From the NCBI RefSeq assembly GCF_000002425.4, contig NC_037273.1:11374639-11438638 (forward strand): a stretch of 64,000 nt of DNA, read 5' to 3'. The position numbers and the translations under genes are program-made. The notes under the pieces were generated by a model. The model was not told the origin of the DNA. It ran no database searches and saw only the letters and a program-made list of their open reading frames with translations. Below, piece by piece: positions 1 to 10,400 of this stretch (the first letter of the stretch is position 1; every line of letters starts with the position of its first letter). The DNA is from Physcomitrium patens. Lineage: Eukaryota > Streptophyta > Bryopsida > Funariales > Funariaceae.

Positions 1-66
1 AGTTCGAGTTAAGAATTAATAGTGAAGAGCCGATGACAAGTGTTGATTGAAGATATTCTAAAATAG

Positions 67-267
67 ATGAGTCAGCAGCATCAGTTGGAACTCCATGATG
101 CCCAAATCTTGAAACTGGAAGCTCAAGTCCGTGAATTGGTAGAATATAATAAAGATCTATCAAACCAATTGAGAAAGAAGTCGATGGAAGGACTGGAGGA
201 GGAGAAAGATTTGCAATTAGAACTAGATTCGATGGAACACACATTGGATAATGCAGGAAATGATTAA
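67..267 (+). CDS. Short 3' coiled-coil ORF of T0 (66 codons)
   Basis: The 66-residue frame is rich in Leu, Glu and Lys with hydrophobics at heptad-like spacing (LELHDAQILKLEAQVRELV), so a coiled coil is likely. It lies between the coding part of a family T element and its polypurine tract, ~100 bp before the LTR. T1 has the same region at 53818-54020, broken by TAA and TAG codons and a frameshift. It may be the tail of a longer polyprotein or a separate 3' ORF; in-frame stops just upstream leave this open. No function is claimed. The ATG is the first in frame, with no other support for the start. Confidence 0.45.
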   Translation: MSQQHQLELHDAQILKLEAQVRELVEYNKDLSNQLRKKSMEGLEEEKDLQLELDSMEHTLDNAGND

Positions 268-362
268 TAGGGTGGGCCAGAGGAAATAGTAACTTTGTAG
301 AGTTTTGTTAAGTAGTTTTTAGATAGGAATCAATTGCGTGTTTGTAAGGGCACTACACAATT

Positions 363-375
363 AGGAGTGGGGCTA
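363..375 (+). promoter_or_regulatory. Polypurine tract of T0
   Basis: AGGAGTGGGGC plus TA stands directly before the LTR start TGTAGAA. The same string precedes the T1 3' LTR at 54117-54129. It is the expected plus-strand primer site. Confidence 0.85.
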
Positions 376-1164
376 TGTAGAATATGTAAATAAATTTTGT
401 GATAAGTTACTGGTTGGTTATTGACAACCTGAAGAATTAGACTTATGGTTAAGTAGTTTAGTTGGTAACAATAGGTTGTTAGTAGAACAAATGGTTAAGA
501 ATTCAAAGGGTCATAACCTTTGGAATCTGTTGGCCAACGGTCCATCTTTTGGTAGGATAAAGAGGTTGAGAAAAATAAGATTGGGGCCAGACTATGATAA
601 TAGTAAGCTGGGAGATTGATTTATGAGGGCCAGATTGTGATAGTCGTAAGTCGAGAGATTGATTTATGAGGGCTAGACTGTAAGAGTCATAAGCTGGAGT
701 AAGCTTGGTGCTACCTCTTTGTTTTCTTTGCTTTAATTATTTGCTTATGAAGAATTGTCATTGAGAGAAGTATTGTTGAGACTAAGATTAGAATGTTGTG
801 GAATATGACTTTGAACTGACCGTTTTGGAAAAAATTTGTGACCTTTAGAATTGAGATTATCGAATTGTGTTGTGTTAAGTGAAGATATTGAATTTTGTGT
901 GATGAATTGAGAAACTGAATATAATAAGTAAGTTGGAGATCAGTAATTGAATATATATAAACCGCAAAGAGAGTAAGTGAGAGATGAACTGATAAGAATA
1001 TGGAAGTATTGTTGAATTGATAGTCGTAAAATGGATTATATGTTGAATTAAGATGGTAGTAGTAAGCCTTGGTGTTTTGTAGTTTGATAATTGATTTTAG
1101 ATAGCTAAAATGCAGTCAATTGTGACACTAACAAATCCAATTCATATAACTAGTCTTTCCCCAT
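376..1164 (+). repeat. T0 3' LTR, first segment
   Basis: Begins TGTAGAA after the polypurine tract and matches the T1 LTRs (33833-34596 and 54130-54893) in patches such as GTAAGCTTGGTGCTACCTCT. It breaks at 1164, where S1 is inserted, and resumes at 2749. It is more diverged than either T1 LTR. Confidence 0.8.
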
Positions 1165-2744
1165 TGTCGTAATACATGAAGTCTGGCTTGAGAATGCTCT
1201 GGGCACTTGGTTGTGAAAGAAAGAATAAAAATTACAATAACAAAATTCTAATTCTAATAGAATACTAACAATGCTATAATTAGACTATAATAATGCTAAG
1301 CAAGCTTAATCAAATTCAAAAGAACCTCAAAGAAATTTCAAACAAACAATAGGAATTTTTAAAAAAATATTAGAAAAAATACAAATGTCATTCAAATACA
1401 TCTCAATTCAATCTTAATTTAAATGTAGTTAAAATCCTATTGAACTTCATTAAAACTTTAAGCCAAACTAATTGAATCTTAAATCCTAATAAAATCCTAA
1501 ATCCTAAATCAAACCCTAACCAAATCCTAAACCAAACCCTAAATCCTAAATCAAATCCTAACCAAATCCTAAACCAAATCCTAATCCAAAACCTAAACCC
1601 TAAACCAAACCCTAACCAAATCCTAAATCCTAAATCAAACCCTAATCCAAATCCTAAATCCCAAACCAAATCCTAACCAAACCCTAAACCAAATCCTAGT
1701 AATTCCTATAACAGATTTAAATCCCAATAACTAATGAATAAACCGTTGATCTTAAATCAAATTTTACACACTTCTAAAAAAATAAGTTAGAAACAAGCAC
1801 AAAAAAATTGATAAGGATCGGAGTTTCCAAATTGATGATATCCTCAAAAATGTGCTCGGATATTGGCTGGCCTCCTTCTCCAATCTTAATGCCAATCTTC
1901 CAGAGCCAATATCTCTCTTTTGCACCGTTCGATTGATCTCAAAATTCTCATACGCATAAAAAAACAAGTCTAATATCCTCTCACGTAAGTTTCACTCCAA
2001 TTCAATTAGTAGATTGTAAGAAATCTTAAAAAATCTCACTGGATCTAAAATTCTACTTTCTAAGATCTTGACCCACTTAAACCTCAATATCCTTCAACTT
2101 AACCGTTAGATCAAGCTCAAACTCACAACACATATTGAACACAACAATAAACATAAACCCACAAAATTTTACCTGTAGATCTACAAAAAAACTCTTGAAA
2201 TCACCCAAAACATAAACCCTATTTTATTTCATAAAACCCAAGTCATCCAAAATAAACCTTGACTTTGCAAAGCTATTACAAAGTCAGTACAAATCCAAAT
2301 CACCCAAATCCAACACCCATAGAAATCCTATTCAATCTTCTATCAAACCCTACTCTTCGATCTACCAAAGAATCCCGAAGTCGTCGTCAAGACTCAGTTT
2401 TGTGCTTTAGGGTCTGATTTCGACCCTAGTTCTTAACCGGCCCTCTCCGGGTATCAACTTTCATCTTCTTGAGGTAATATTTACTAATTTGCACTCCTAA
2501 CTCCTTGCTACATATGCCTATATCCTTTATTTTTCTAATCTACCTTGTTTTGCCTTATTTATGGCCTTACAAAGTAAATAGAAGCATACTTTGCAAATAG
2601 GCAGCATTAGCACCTTTAATTTTTCTACCTTTTGACTAATATCTATTTTTCCAAGATAATTTGCTACAATATTTTTGAAGTGAGATCCTCAAAAAATGAT
2701 ATCTTCTTCACCCTTTTACTTGTTATCCATGTTACATCACGACA
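1165..2744 (-). repeat. S1: solo LTR of family A, inserted in the T0 LTR
   Basis: Plus-strand ends are TGTCGTAATACATG and CATCACGACA, that is a minus-oriented LTR with TG...CA termini. Flanks are CCAT on both sides (1161-1164 and 2745-2748), a 4-bp target duplication. Outside them the T0 LTR continues (ACTAGTCTTTCCCC before, ATTCGAACCC after); the uninterrupted T1 LTR reads CCCCGTGTTCG there, so the original target was probably CCGT. No primer site or internal DNA is attached, so it is a solo LTR. It carries a degenerate telomere-like tract. Confidence 0.9.
1483..1715 (-). repeat. Degenerate telomere-like tandem tract inside S1
   Basis: Irregular alternation of CCTAAATC, AAACCCTAA and AACCAAATCC on the plus strand, reading as variants of TTTAGGG/TTTAGGATT in the LTR's own orientation. 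The same tract lies at the same LTR position in S4 and in the LTR at 57075-58638, so it belongs to the LTR and is not a telomere remnant. Confidence 0.8.
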
Positions 2745-2800
2745 CCATATTCGAACCCACTTCTATTAATTCAGTTGCTTTGGTATATTGAAGCTTGAAC
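2745..2800 (+). repeat. T0 3' LTR, last segment
   Basis: Resumes the T0 LTR after S1 (ATTCGAACCC...) and contains a block like CTATTAATTC near the LTR end. The exact terminus is lost. Confidence 0.5.
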
Positions 2801-3470
2801 ACAATAAGAAAAACAATAAACAACCATCTATTACTTCTATATGTACAAGTTTGATTTTTTTAATTAAGAATATATCTTATTTTGACAAAGCTTACATCTA
2901 TAAAAAAAAGTTGAGGCTCTCAAATCTAACATGGTTGAAACTTTGTGATTTTTTGATTCTAAAAAAAATCTATCATAAAATAAGATGAAGGATCTAAGAA
3001 AAGAATAAGACCTTTACTAGTAGTTGTATAACATTCTAGTTGCATGAACTTTAATGTAGTTAGAAAAAATTGTTTTCCTATACATCATCCTCTTGAGTAA
3101 CCATAGACTTCATTTTATGATTCCATTACTTCTTTAGATAATATTAAATAGTATATTTGGATTTTCTATAATATAGGCACAAACCATCTTGATAACAATG
3201 AGTCTTTTCTTGTATAAGCTAAAATAAACCTCCACTAATTGGAAGTTTATTCTAACTCATAATAAGTAAATTAATTACATGAATTTAACATAAAGCTATT
3301 ATTTAAATTCTAATCCACTTATTACTTATCCTTCTTAAAATACCAAGTTATTAATCAAATCTTCTAACATTACTCACATTCACAATGATATTTCACTCCT
3401 TTACTTCATGCAAAATACTTACTTCTTTTACTTCTAATTAGATAATTTTATTTAATTTTTGATTTGATTT
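2801..3470. other. Unassigned AT-rich DNA
   Basis: No family could be recognised. The open stretch at 2788-2988 is low-complexity Lys/Ile/Leu and shows no known motif. I see nothing else here. Confidence 0.4.
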
Positions 3471-3473
3471 AAT

Positions 3474-3474
3474 T

Positions 3475-3511
<37 letters not shown>

Positions 3512-3515
3512 TTTT
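3474..3515. repeat. (TTA)n microsatellite followed by AT- and purine-rich tract
   Basis: About a dozen perfect TTA units, followed to ~3840 by simple AT-rich and then A/G-rich sequence (AAAAGTTAAAAATAAAAG type). Confidence 0.9.
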
Positions 3516-3859
3516 ATTACTTTTTATTATTTTATTATTTTATCATTTTTTAAAAAATATATAAATTTTTATTTCATAATTAACTGATAGTAAAATTAAT
3601 TAATTAAGTTATTATCTTTAATCCATAGTAATTATAATTTTTTTAAAGGTTGGGTTAAAAACTAAAAGTTAAAAATAAAAGTAAAGTAAAACGAAAAAAT
3701 AAAGTAAAGATTAAAAAATAAAAAAGGGAGAAGATTAAAAGTTAAAAATTAAAGCCAAAAGTGAATGTAGAAGTTACAAGTTACTGAAAAAATAACATAA
3801 AAGAAAATAAAAGAAAAAATAAATAAAGAGAGGTAAAAGTAGATGTACCTTGACAACGC

Positions 3860-4290
3860 CCAAGGATTGAGGGAAGCACCCCTTTTTACTCAAAACTTTT
3901 CCAAAAATCCAAATTAGCTCAAAATCTAATGATTTTTAATGTATTGAAAATTTAACTTCAAGGCGCTCTTGCTCCAAAATTTTCGTAGCAATCTAATACC
4001 TGAGCTGCGAGAAATGCTTCTTCAAAGTTGGATCATTAGGCTTGCCACTGCAGCCGACCCCTTTCACTCAAAACTTCGTTAAAAATTCAGAATTGCTTCA
4101 AATTTCATGAAATTTATGCTTATGGAAACTCAACTTTACGATGCTTCTACTTCAAAAATTTCAAAATGATCTCATTAGTTTGCATTAAGGAATGCCTTTT
4201 CAAAATTGGATTATTGAAACTGCCAAGGCAGTCACTCCCTTGCACTCAAAAATTCACCAAAAGTTTGATTCAACTCCGTAATGAGAAGGC
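3860..4290 (+). repeat. Diverged tandem repeat, period ~178 bp
   Basis: The anchor ACTCAAAA occurs at 3888, 4066 and 4244, exactly 178 bp apart each time. Around each anchor are matching blocks: CACCCCTTTTTACTC / GACCCCTTTCACTC / CACTCCCTTGCACTC, then a Leu/Phe-like AT block, then TTCAAAGTTGGATCATTAG / TTCAAAATTGGATTATTGA. Two full units and a partial third, clearly diverged. Confidence 0.7.
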
Positions 4291-5469
4291 CTTAGCTCGT
4301 TGAAAAGCTAATAATAAGAGCTATATGATGAAAAATCTTCACTTATAAATCATAAAAAACCACAAATTTATTGAGGAAAATATGAGGCCCCTTATACCCT
4401 GTTAACTATGGAAATGGTTAATGACCACTAATTGCAAAGGGGCGCCTTTTAAACCACAACAAGCACCATCCACGAAAAAAAATTAATATTCATATGTTTC
4501 TAAAGTTCACAATGAGATCTAAGATCAAGAAAGAAGCAAAAAATTAAGATTAGGGTTAGGATTGAAACCACACTTTGGCATGGTTTTGCCCTCATCAAAA
4601 ATGAAAGAGAGAGAGAGGCTTGGAAAATCCAACCACTCTTATACAATTGAGTGGTGGCTTGTGAAAGGGTGGCCACATCTCCACCCTTGACCTCTAAGAT
4701 CCCTAATATAGATCTATAGCCTTCCTTCATCTAAGAGCTAATTTCGTAATTAAGGCTGATGGCTCATGTAAGTGGGAAAAAAAAAAATGCTTTTTAATAA
4801 ATCTAACTTAACCATTGTATTTAAAACACCTTTTTATGCTGAGATTGACTACTCACATGCATCAATCTATGCTCCTTTGCAACTTTTATGAAGGTTTTTT
4901 ACTTATAAGGATTTAAGCAATATTTGTAAAATTCTCCAAAAAATGAGAATTTCATTTCTCTACTTGTTCTTTGAAGGAAAGGATGCTAATCTTGTTTTTT
5001 TCATCCCACATGGTGCATTTGATGCCTCCATTGTATTTGAAGGCTTCCATAAATTTGAAGGATCATTTTGCTGATTGGATTTGTTGAATTTGAAAAAAAT
5101 CTTCAAATCCATCGTAATTAAACCTCACTAGATTTTTTTTTTTTGACACCTAGACTGCTTTCTTGTAATTCTTCTACTACTAGCTAACTAGAAAAATATA
5201 ACCTTTATAGTTTTTTCTTACTAAACTCTATTTTAGATTTCATGTTTGCTACTAGTAATGTATTTTCTATTTTTTCCTAAAATTCTAATATTAAGTCATA
5301 AAATTTATATTTTAAGCACAATAAGTGCATTTTTTATACTAAATATCAAAGTGAATCAATTTAATGGCTCACATCTTGCTTAGTAAGAGTTTTAAAAATG
5401 TACCATACTAATTTGTTTTGGTTCTACCTTTAATGAATAAATTTCTAAAAACTTACAAACTATTGTCAT
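4291..5469. other. Unassigned AT-rich DNA
   Basis: No recognisable protein similarity on either strand. The 76-codon open stretch at 4500-4730 (minus) has no known motif. The stretch may hold the decayed continuation of the minus-strand Ty3 element whose gag lies at 5470-6252. Confidence 0.35.
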
Positions 5470-6252
5470 TACTTGACTTGTTCTTTTCTAACCAAGTCTT
5501 TATTCTTAATGCCTTTTAAATAAATAATTATTACCTATAATGGCTTGAGCAATAAATTATTCTAAAGATTTTTCTTTCAATATTTTTTATAATAAATCTT
5601 TAATATTGTCCTTCAACCCATATCCAAAATGATTGATAAAGGCTTTGTTATTCTAGTACATGTTGTAAGCAAGGTTTTGGAATTTAGCAGCATATATGGT
5701 GGTTGATTGTGATCCTTGTTGTAAAGAGAAGATCTTGGTCTCTACTATTCTTTTTTAATTACTTTCTATAAATATAATTGCAAATACTTTTAAGAATAAA
5801 TTCAAATCATAAAAGAATCATGAATCCTTTTCTATCAAAGGTACAAATCAAGAGAGAGCACTTTTAGATAAAAGTACATCTATAAATCCAACTTGAATAA
5901 ATCTTTTAGAGTATTAGAAGAGATACAACCTTAGATAGAGCTTGATTTGTTTCAAAATCTTGGAAATTTTGATCTTATTTCATTAAACTTCTTGGGCATA
6001 CTAATCCTAGTCTTTGTTGTACTTATAGAAGCAAAACTTCCTAGATTTTGTTATGAAGTTGAACTACTTGCTTCTTTCAGCTGCACAACTTTTTGATGAA
6101 AACTGTGAACTTCTTTCATAGGCATAGGATTAGTATTTTCTTGGTTGGCGCTAGTGATGCATGAAATTTCTACCCTAAGAATATTAATAAGTTTATAAAG
6201 ATCTATTATAGTTACAAATCTATTCTTATTTTTGCTAAGTATAGCATCCATA
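5470..6252 (-). pseudogene. gag: Ty3/gypsy gag (capsid region), broken
   Basis: Read on the minus strand from an ATG at 6251, the fragments follow a Ty3-type gag: an N-terminal helix region (MDAILSKNKN, then a VQLKE block), then around 5760-5640 a segment close to a retrotransposon gag domain (Tyr-Ala-Ala-Lys-Phe then Phe-Gly-Tyr-Gly-Leu-Lys), then near 5500 an Ile-Ala-Gln-Ala-Ile-type helix. This order resembles the gag of family C. Several stops break it. No zinc knuckle, protease or LTR could be placed next to it. The segment calls are by eye from broken frames. Confidence 0.55.
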
Positions 6253-6385
6253 TTTTTCCTTCTAATTCAAACAACTTAATAAATCTACAAGTCAAATTAG
6301 AGGAAGGTAATTTACAACCTCTAATGTCAAATAAAACTTTCTACAAAAAAGAAGTAATTTATTCTATTTTAAAATAAATTACATG

Positions 6386-6413
<28 letters not shown>
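6386..6413. repeat. Poly-T tract
   Basis: 28 consecutive T. It lies between the minus-strand gag relic and the copia RT relic and may be an old poly-A tail or simple-repeat growth. Confidence 0.9.
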
Positions 6414-6417
<4 letters not shown>

Positions 6418-6439
6418 CTTACATGCCCAAAATATAATA

Positions 6440-6767
6440 AATTTCTTTTAAATCTTTTATTTCAAATCTTTTGGCTAATTAATCCTTTGCCTTTAAAATA
6501 AATTCTTTATTATTATAGAATATAATTAAATCATCTACATACAATGTAATGATAATGAATCTATTAATATTTTTTAATATATAAATATTAAAATTTTCAT
6601 AGCTTTTTTTTGAACTTTGTGAGTTAAATATTTATCTATTTTCTTATATCATGTTCTTAGAGATTTCTTGAGTCCATATAAAGTTTAAAAAAAATTATAA
6701 ATCAAAGATTCTTTGTCTTATGACATGTGATTTTTAAATTGATCCTTCTCTCTCTCTTTTTTTTTTT

Positions 6768-6814
<47 letters not shown>

Positions 6815-7273
6815 TTATAATTTCAGATCTCCATTTAAGAATATGTGTATAAGCAACACATCTAAATGTGCAAAGTTATTAAATTGAAGATTTTCTACTA
6901 GACCATATTTCTTTGGATATTTTTCCTTCTACATGTATAATAGGAGCTTGATTAAGAGAATATGCTATAGTATAGATGGTTTACATCCAAAATGCTTTAA
7001 AAAATTGTGTAGGTTGTAATATGCACCTTGTACTTTTAAATAGTGTTTTATTTTTTGTTCATAAAATATATAAAAGGGTTTTTTTAAAAAATTATCAATA
7101 AAAATGAAAAAATATTTTGTGCCTCTTTGTAACAGTTCTTATATGATTATTTACATTGGAATCTATCAATTCCAAAAAATTTATTACATAAGTACTAACT
7201 TGCACTGAAAAAACATCACAATGTTATTTGTTATAAGCATACTCTTTGTACAATTCTAACTTTGTATACTTGG
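6440..7273 (-). pseudogene. pol: Copia-type pol: integrase core and RT, broken
   Basis: Minus-strand reading gives two copia landmarks. At 7140-6860 there is an integrase core (FFIFIDNF, then a KHFGCKP block and an APIIHVEGK..KEIWSSRK block like the usual copia region after the DDE core). At 6530-6541 lies the RT catalytic motif LYVDDLII. Order is integrase before RT, which is the copia order. Stops and frameshifts are many, and a microsatellite has grown between the two. The reading continues past the solo LTR at 7274-7810 into the pre-integrase domain. Everything after the RT motif is lost. Confidence 0.7.
6749..6816. repeat. (CT)n-(T)n-(CT)n-(TA)n compound microsatellite
   Basis: CT runs flank a poly-T stretch and pass into about 13 TA units. 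It lies within the copia relic. Confidence 0.9.
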
Positions 7274-7810
7274 TATCAAAGACATGAATTTCAAAGAAAG
7301 AAATCCTCAATATACTCTTATTTTACTTAAAAAGACTACAAAATTATTCAAAGATGATAATATATTAAATTAAAATGGCTATTATTAAATACAAGAAGAT
7401 TAGAAAGTCTTGAAACAAGAGTAAAGATTAAAAAGATGTTGACAAGAGTGAAGAAGGCTTCAATCGTACCTCCATATATATTATCTAACTAAAAGCTACA
7501 TGGCAATGTTTTATAGGATCTCCAACATGTATTGACTTTGCAAGATAGTATCTTAACTTGCAAGGCAAGTTTTTTATATGTGAGCTACATAATTAGTTTG
7601 TTCCACAAACTACAAATATGTGTGATATGTGATTAATTTTTTGACCAAATTTCTAATCTATTAATTAACTAAAAATATGTATAAAATCAAAATTACATTT
7701 ATAAAGCTTTTAAAAAGCTTTCTTAAAAGATATTATGAAATTAATCTACTTTTATATACTTCTATTTAATCTTATAGGTAATTATTGAAATAAATACATA
7801 TGTCTATGAA
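7274..7810 (-). repeat. Solo LTR of family C inside the copia relic
   Basis: Read on the minus strand it follows the C LTR: a start like ...CATAGACATATG on the plus-strand right end, the GCTACATAATTAGTTTG block, the CTTCTTCACTC-type block and the TTTCTTTGAAATTCATGTC end. The copia reading resumes on both sides: WHQ-x-FGHL on the right, KLELYKEYAYNK on the left, so it landed in the integrase zinc-finger region. An ACTTG/ACTTA pair may be the target duplication but is offset by one base on the left. Confidence 0.7.
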
Positions 7811-9200
7811 ACTTATCTATATTCAAATATATAATCTTATTATTTGTATAAAGTTTTTTTAAGCCAAAAATAGTAAGGTGGCCAAATTATTGATGCCATT
7901 GATTAGCCTTGTTTAAACTTTTTTTTTCTTCAAAAATAAGTGAAATCTTTCTTTTCTAATAAGAATTTAACAACTTATATAAGTTGTTTGATCTAACACC
8001 TTTAATGATAGTATTGTCATGCTTCACAAGATAAGTGTCTCTTTTAAAACTTATTTCATAACTTTGATCTATCATTTTGCTAATTAATAATAACTTCTTG
8101 GTAAGTCTTTGTACATGTGAATTTTCATGTTTTTAGTTAACGAAACTAAAAAAAACCTCATCTTTTTTTTTATTACCAATTATATAGTATCTTTTAAAGA
8201 AACCTAAAGCTAGATAAAAGGTTTTAATAATTTGAAAACCAACTTTGAGTGCTTGTCATGTATTGAAAAGTACCTAAGTTGATATATCACTCTTTGTCAC
8301 TTATATTAATAGTTAATATAGCTAAAAATACAAATTTATCCCTTGTATTAAAATCCTTCTTATTTGCTATATTAACTTATTTCTTTTAAAAATTTTTTTT
8401 CAATTTTTTTGACTTTTTGACTTTTTTTTGATCCAATACTTTCTCTCATGGTGACATTTTTTGCCACAATATCTACATTTGGTAATTTTCTTATCATCAA
8501 GCAAATATCTATCTTTATTATGATCATAATAATGTCGCTTAGATTATTACATGTTGCTAATGCTGCCTTTGAAATTGATTATGCATCTTTTTTGTATGAT
8601 TTTTATTACAATAATTGAATTGTGACCATTTACAATGTCAATTCAATTAGATTTTTTATCTCTAATGTTACTACTAATATATAATATGATTTAAAAAGAC
8701 TTTTCAATAATGCCATGCCAAAATTTGTATCAAAAACTTTCATACTAATAGAAAAAAGTTAGTTAGTGATTTCCTACAGTTTGCTTATAAAAGTGATATT
8801 ATTGTCACTTTTACTCGTTTGTATGGTCCAAAACCTGTAAATCAAGTATAATAGATTCAAAGTATTTTTTACTTTAATAAAAATAAACATGATTTTTTCC
8901 TTTTAAAGGTACCAATTATTTCTATTAAATTTCTTTATTATACACTATTCCATTGCTATATTTTAATAAATATATCTAAAATATAAAATATAAAAGAAAT
9001 AAAAAAATAATAAAAGCTAAATAAAATTAAATCTATATAAGATTTAATATCTATTAATAATATTTTTATATAAATTTTAAAATTTAACAAAAAAATATCA
9101 AAATTAAATGCATGGAAGATTATATCATTGGCGTTCTTAAAAAAATTTAAATTCAAACTACCAATATTAAGAAAGTTAGAGCATTTCAAATTAGACATTG
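7811..9200 (-). pseudogene. gag: Copia-type gag and pre-integrase domain, broken
   Basis: On the minus strand the reading opens at 9198 (MSNLKCSNFLNIGSLNLN), a typical short copia gag start. Near 8490-8440 is a zinc-knuckle remnant (KCRYCGKKCHHERK; last Cys lost), and at 7930-7840 the pre-integrase block WHQ-x-FGHL. Between them are many stops. The order gag, knuckle, pre-integrase, integrase, RT fits one element running from the primer site at 9712-9731 leftwards. Confidence 0.65.
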
Positions 9201-9711
9201 TTCAAAGAAAAACAAAAAAAATTACAAACTCAATCTTTAGAATTACTAGACCTTTGATAGTTTCAAATTAAAGTTATATATAATTTTTTTAAAGTTTATA
9301 CTTTATTAGAATAAATTTTTTGTCGTTAATACCTAATCCTATCATTGTTATTGTTACCTGATTATGTCGTTGCTACAATTATTTGGTCTTGTCAATACTA
9401 CCAGTGTATTTTTGATAGAACATTTTTTTGTTGTCTATTTGATTTGCTCTCTGTTGAATAGCAAATAGATTGCAAGCTCCAAATTAAGAATTTCTAAAGT
9501 TCTAAGGATTGTTTTCAATAAAGCTCATGCTAGAATTATTTTTTTCAAAAGTTTCATGTTGCTTCTCCAAGAGCTATTGTAGATTTTTAAAATTTGGATT
9601 TAAATCTTTAAATTTTAATCTACAAAAAAGAACTACCTCATGTGTAATCAAATGACCAAGTCTAATAAAATAACCTCACACAATCAACTCAATCTGTATA
9701 AGATAATCTAG

Positions 9712-9731
9712 AGTGCCAAGCTCTAATACCA
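9712..9731 (-). promoter_or_regulatory. Primer-binding site of the copia element (tRNA-iMet type)
   Basis: The minus strand reads TGGTATTAGAGCTTGGCACT, one change from TGGTATCAGAGC, the plant initiator-Met site. It fixes the 5' LTR edge at 9732. Confidence 0.8.
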
Positions 9732-10400
9732 TGACAAAAAAATTGAGGTATGTATTATTATAGGATAGAAGTATAATGATATAAAATATATATGAGCTCA
9801 ATATTGAAAATTTAAGAGAATTAATGGCTTGAAATGAATCTTAGTTTTTAGTTCTTACAGTACAAGTCTGTGGTCTATTGACATGAATTTTCTAGTACAA
9901 ATACACTAGTAACTAACTTAGTTGCCAAGGTCCAATTGACATATAGATACTTGTCTTGTTAGATTGCATGATTATTTCAATAATCAAAATAATTATTGAA
10001 GTAGAAAAAGAATACTTATATAATGTATAATAGAATCACTAAAAAATTATTTGTAATACTATACCTCATAAATTTTGAAATCCTTCTCTTGTACATAAAT
10101 CTTCTTCATTTCTTTTTTATTTTTCTTCTTTAAGGTGAAATTAATATTTAATTTTTTTTAAAATATAGATTTATTTGAAGATAAAAATATCAGAGTTGAA
10201 TATTGAAAAATCATAAACATTTTTTTATTTTTTCTCTCTTAACATAAGTTAAAAATCTCTTTGAGTTTTTTTATGGAATTTTTACTTCATATTTAGTTTT
10301 ATTTATTTATTTTTGTTTTTTATGATTACTCCTTATCTTATCATAGCCAACACGAATTAAACTTACCATAACAAATCATAATACAACTACACTATTCAAT
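9732..10400 (-). repeat. Copia 5' LTR (far edge uncertain)
   Basis: Starts with TG on the plus strand next to the primer site. I could not find a matching 3' LTR or a clear outer end; 10400 is approximate. Confidence 0.4.

Larger units (their letters stand above)
1..375 (+). mobile_element. T0: 3' internal end of a Tat/Athila-like Ty3 element
   Basis: This stretch aligns by eye with 53757-54129 at the 3' end of T1: both share the AGTTAAGAATTAATAGTG start, a GATGAGTCAGCAGCA block and the same AGGAGTGGGGC polypurine tract just before an LTR. The rest of the element lies left of the window. Its only reading frame is described separately. Confidence 0.8.

Noticed and set aside
1483..1715. Interstitial telomere from a chromosome fusion
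   Set aside because: Units are highly irregular and the tract recurs at the same position in three copies of one LTR family.
4500..4730. 76-codon open stretch on the minus strand
   Set aside because: No motif, no homologous context, composition of the surrounding AT-rich DNA; could arise by chance.
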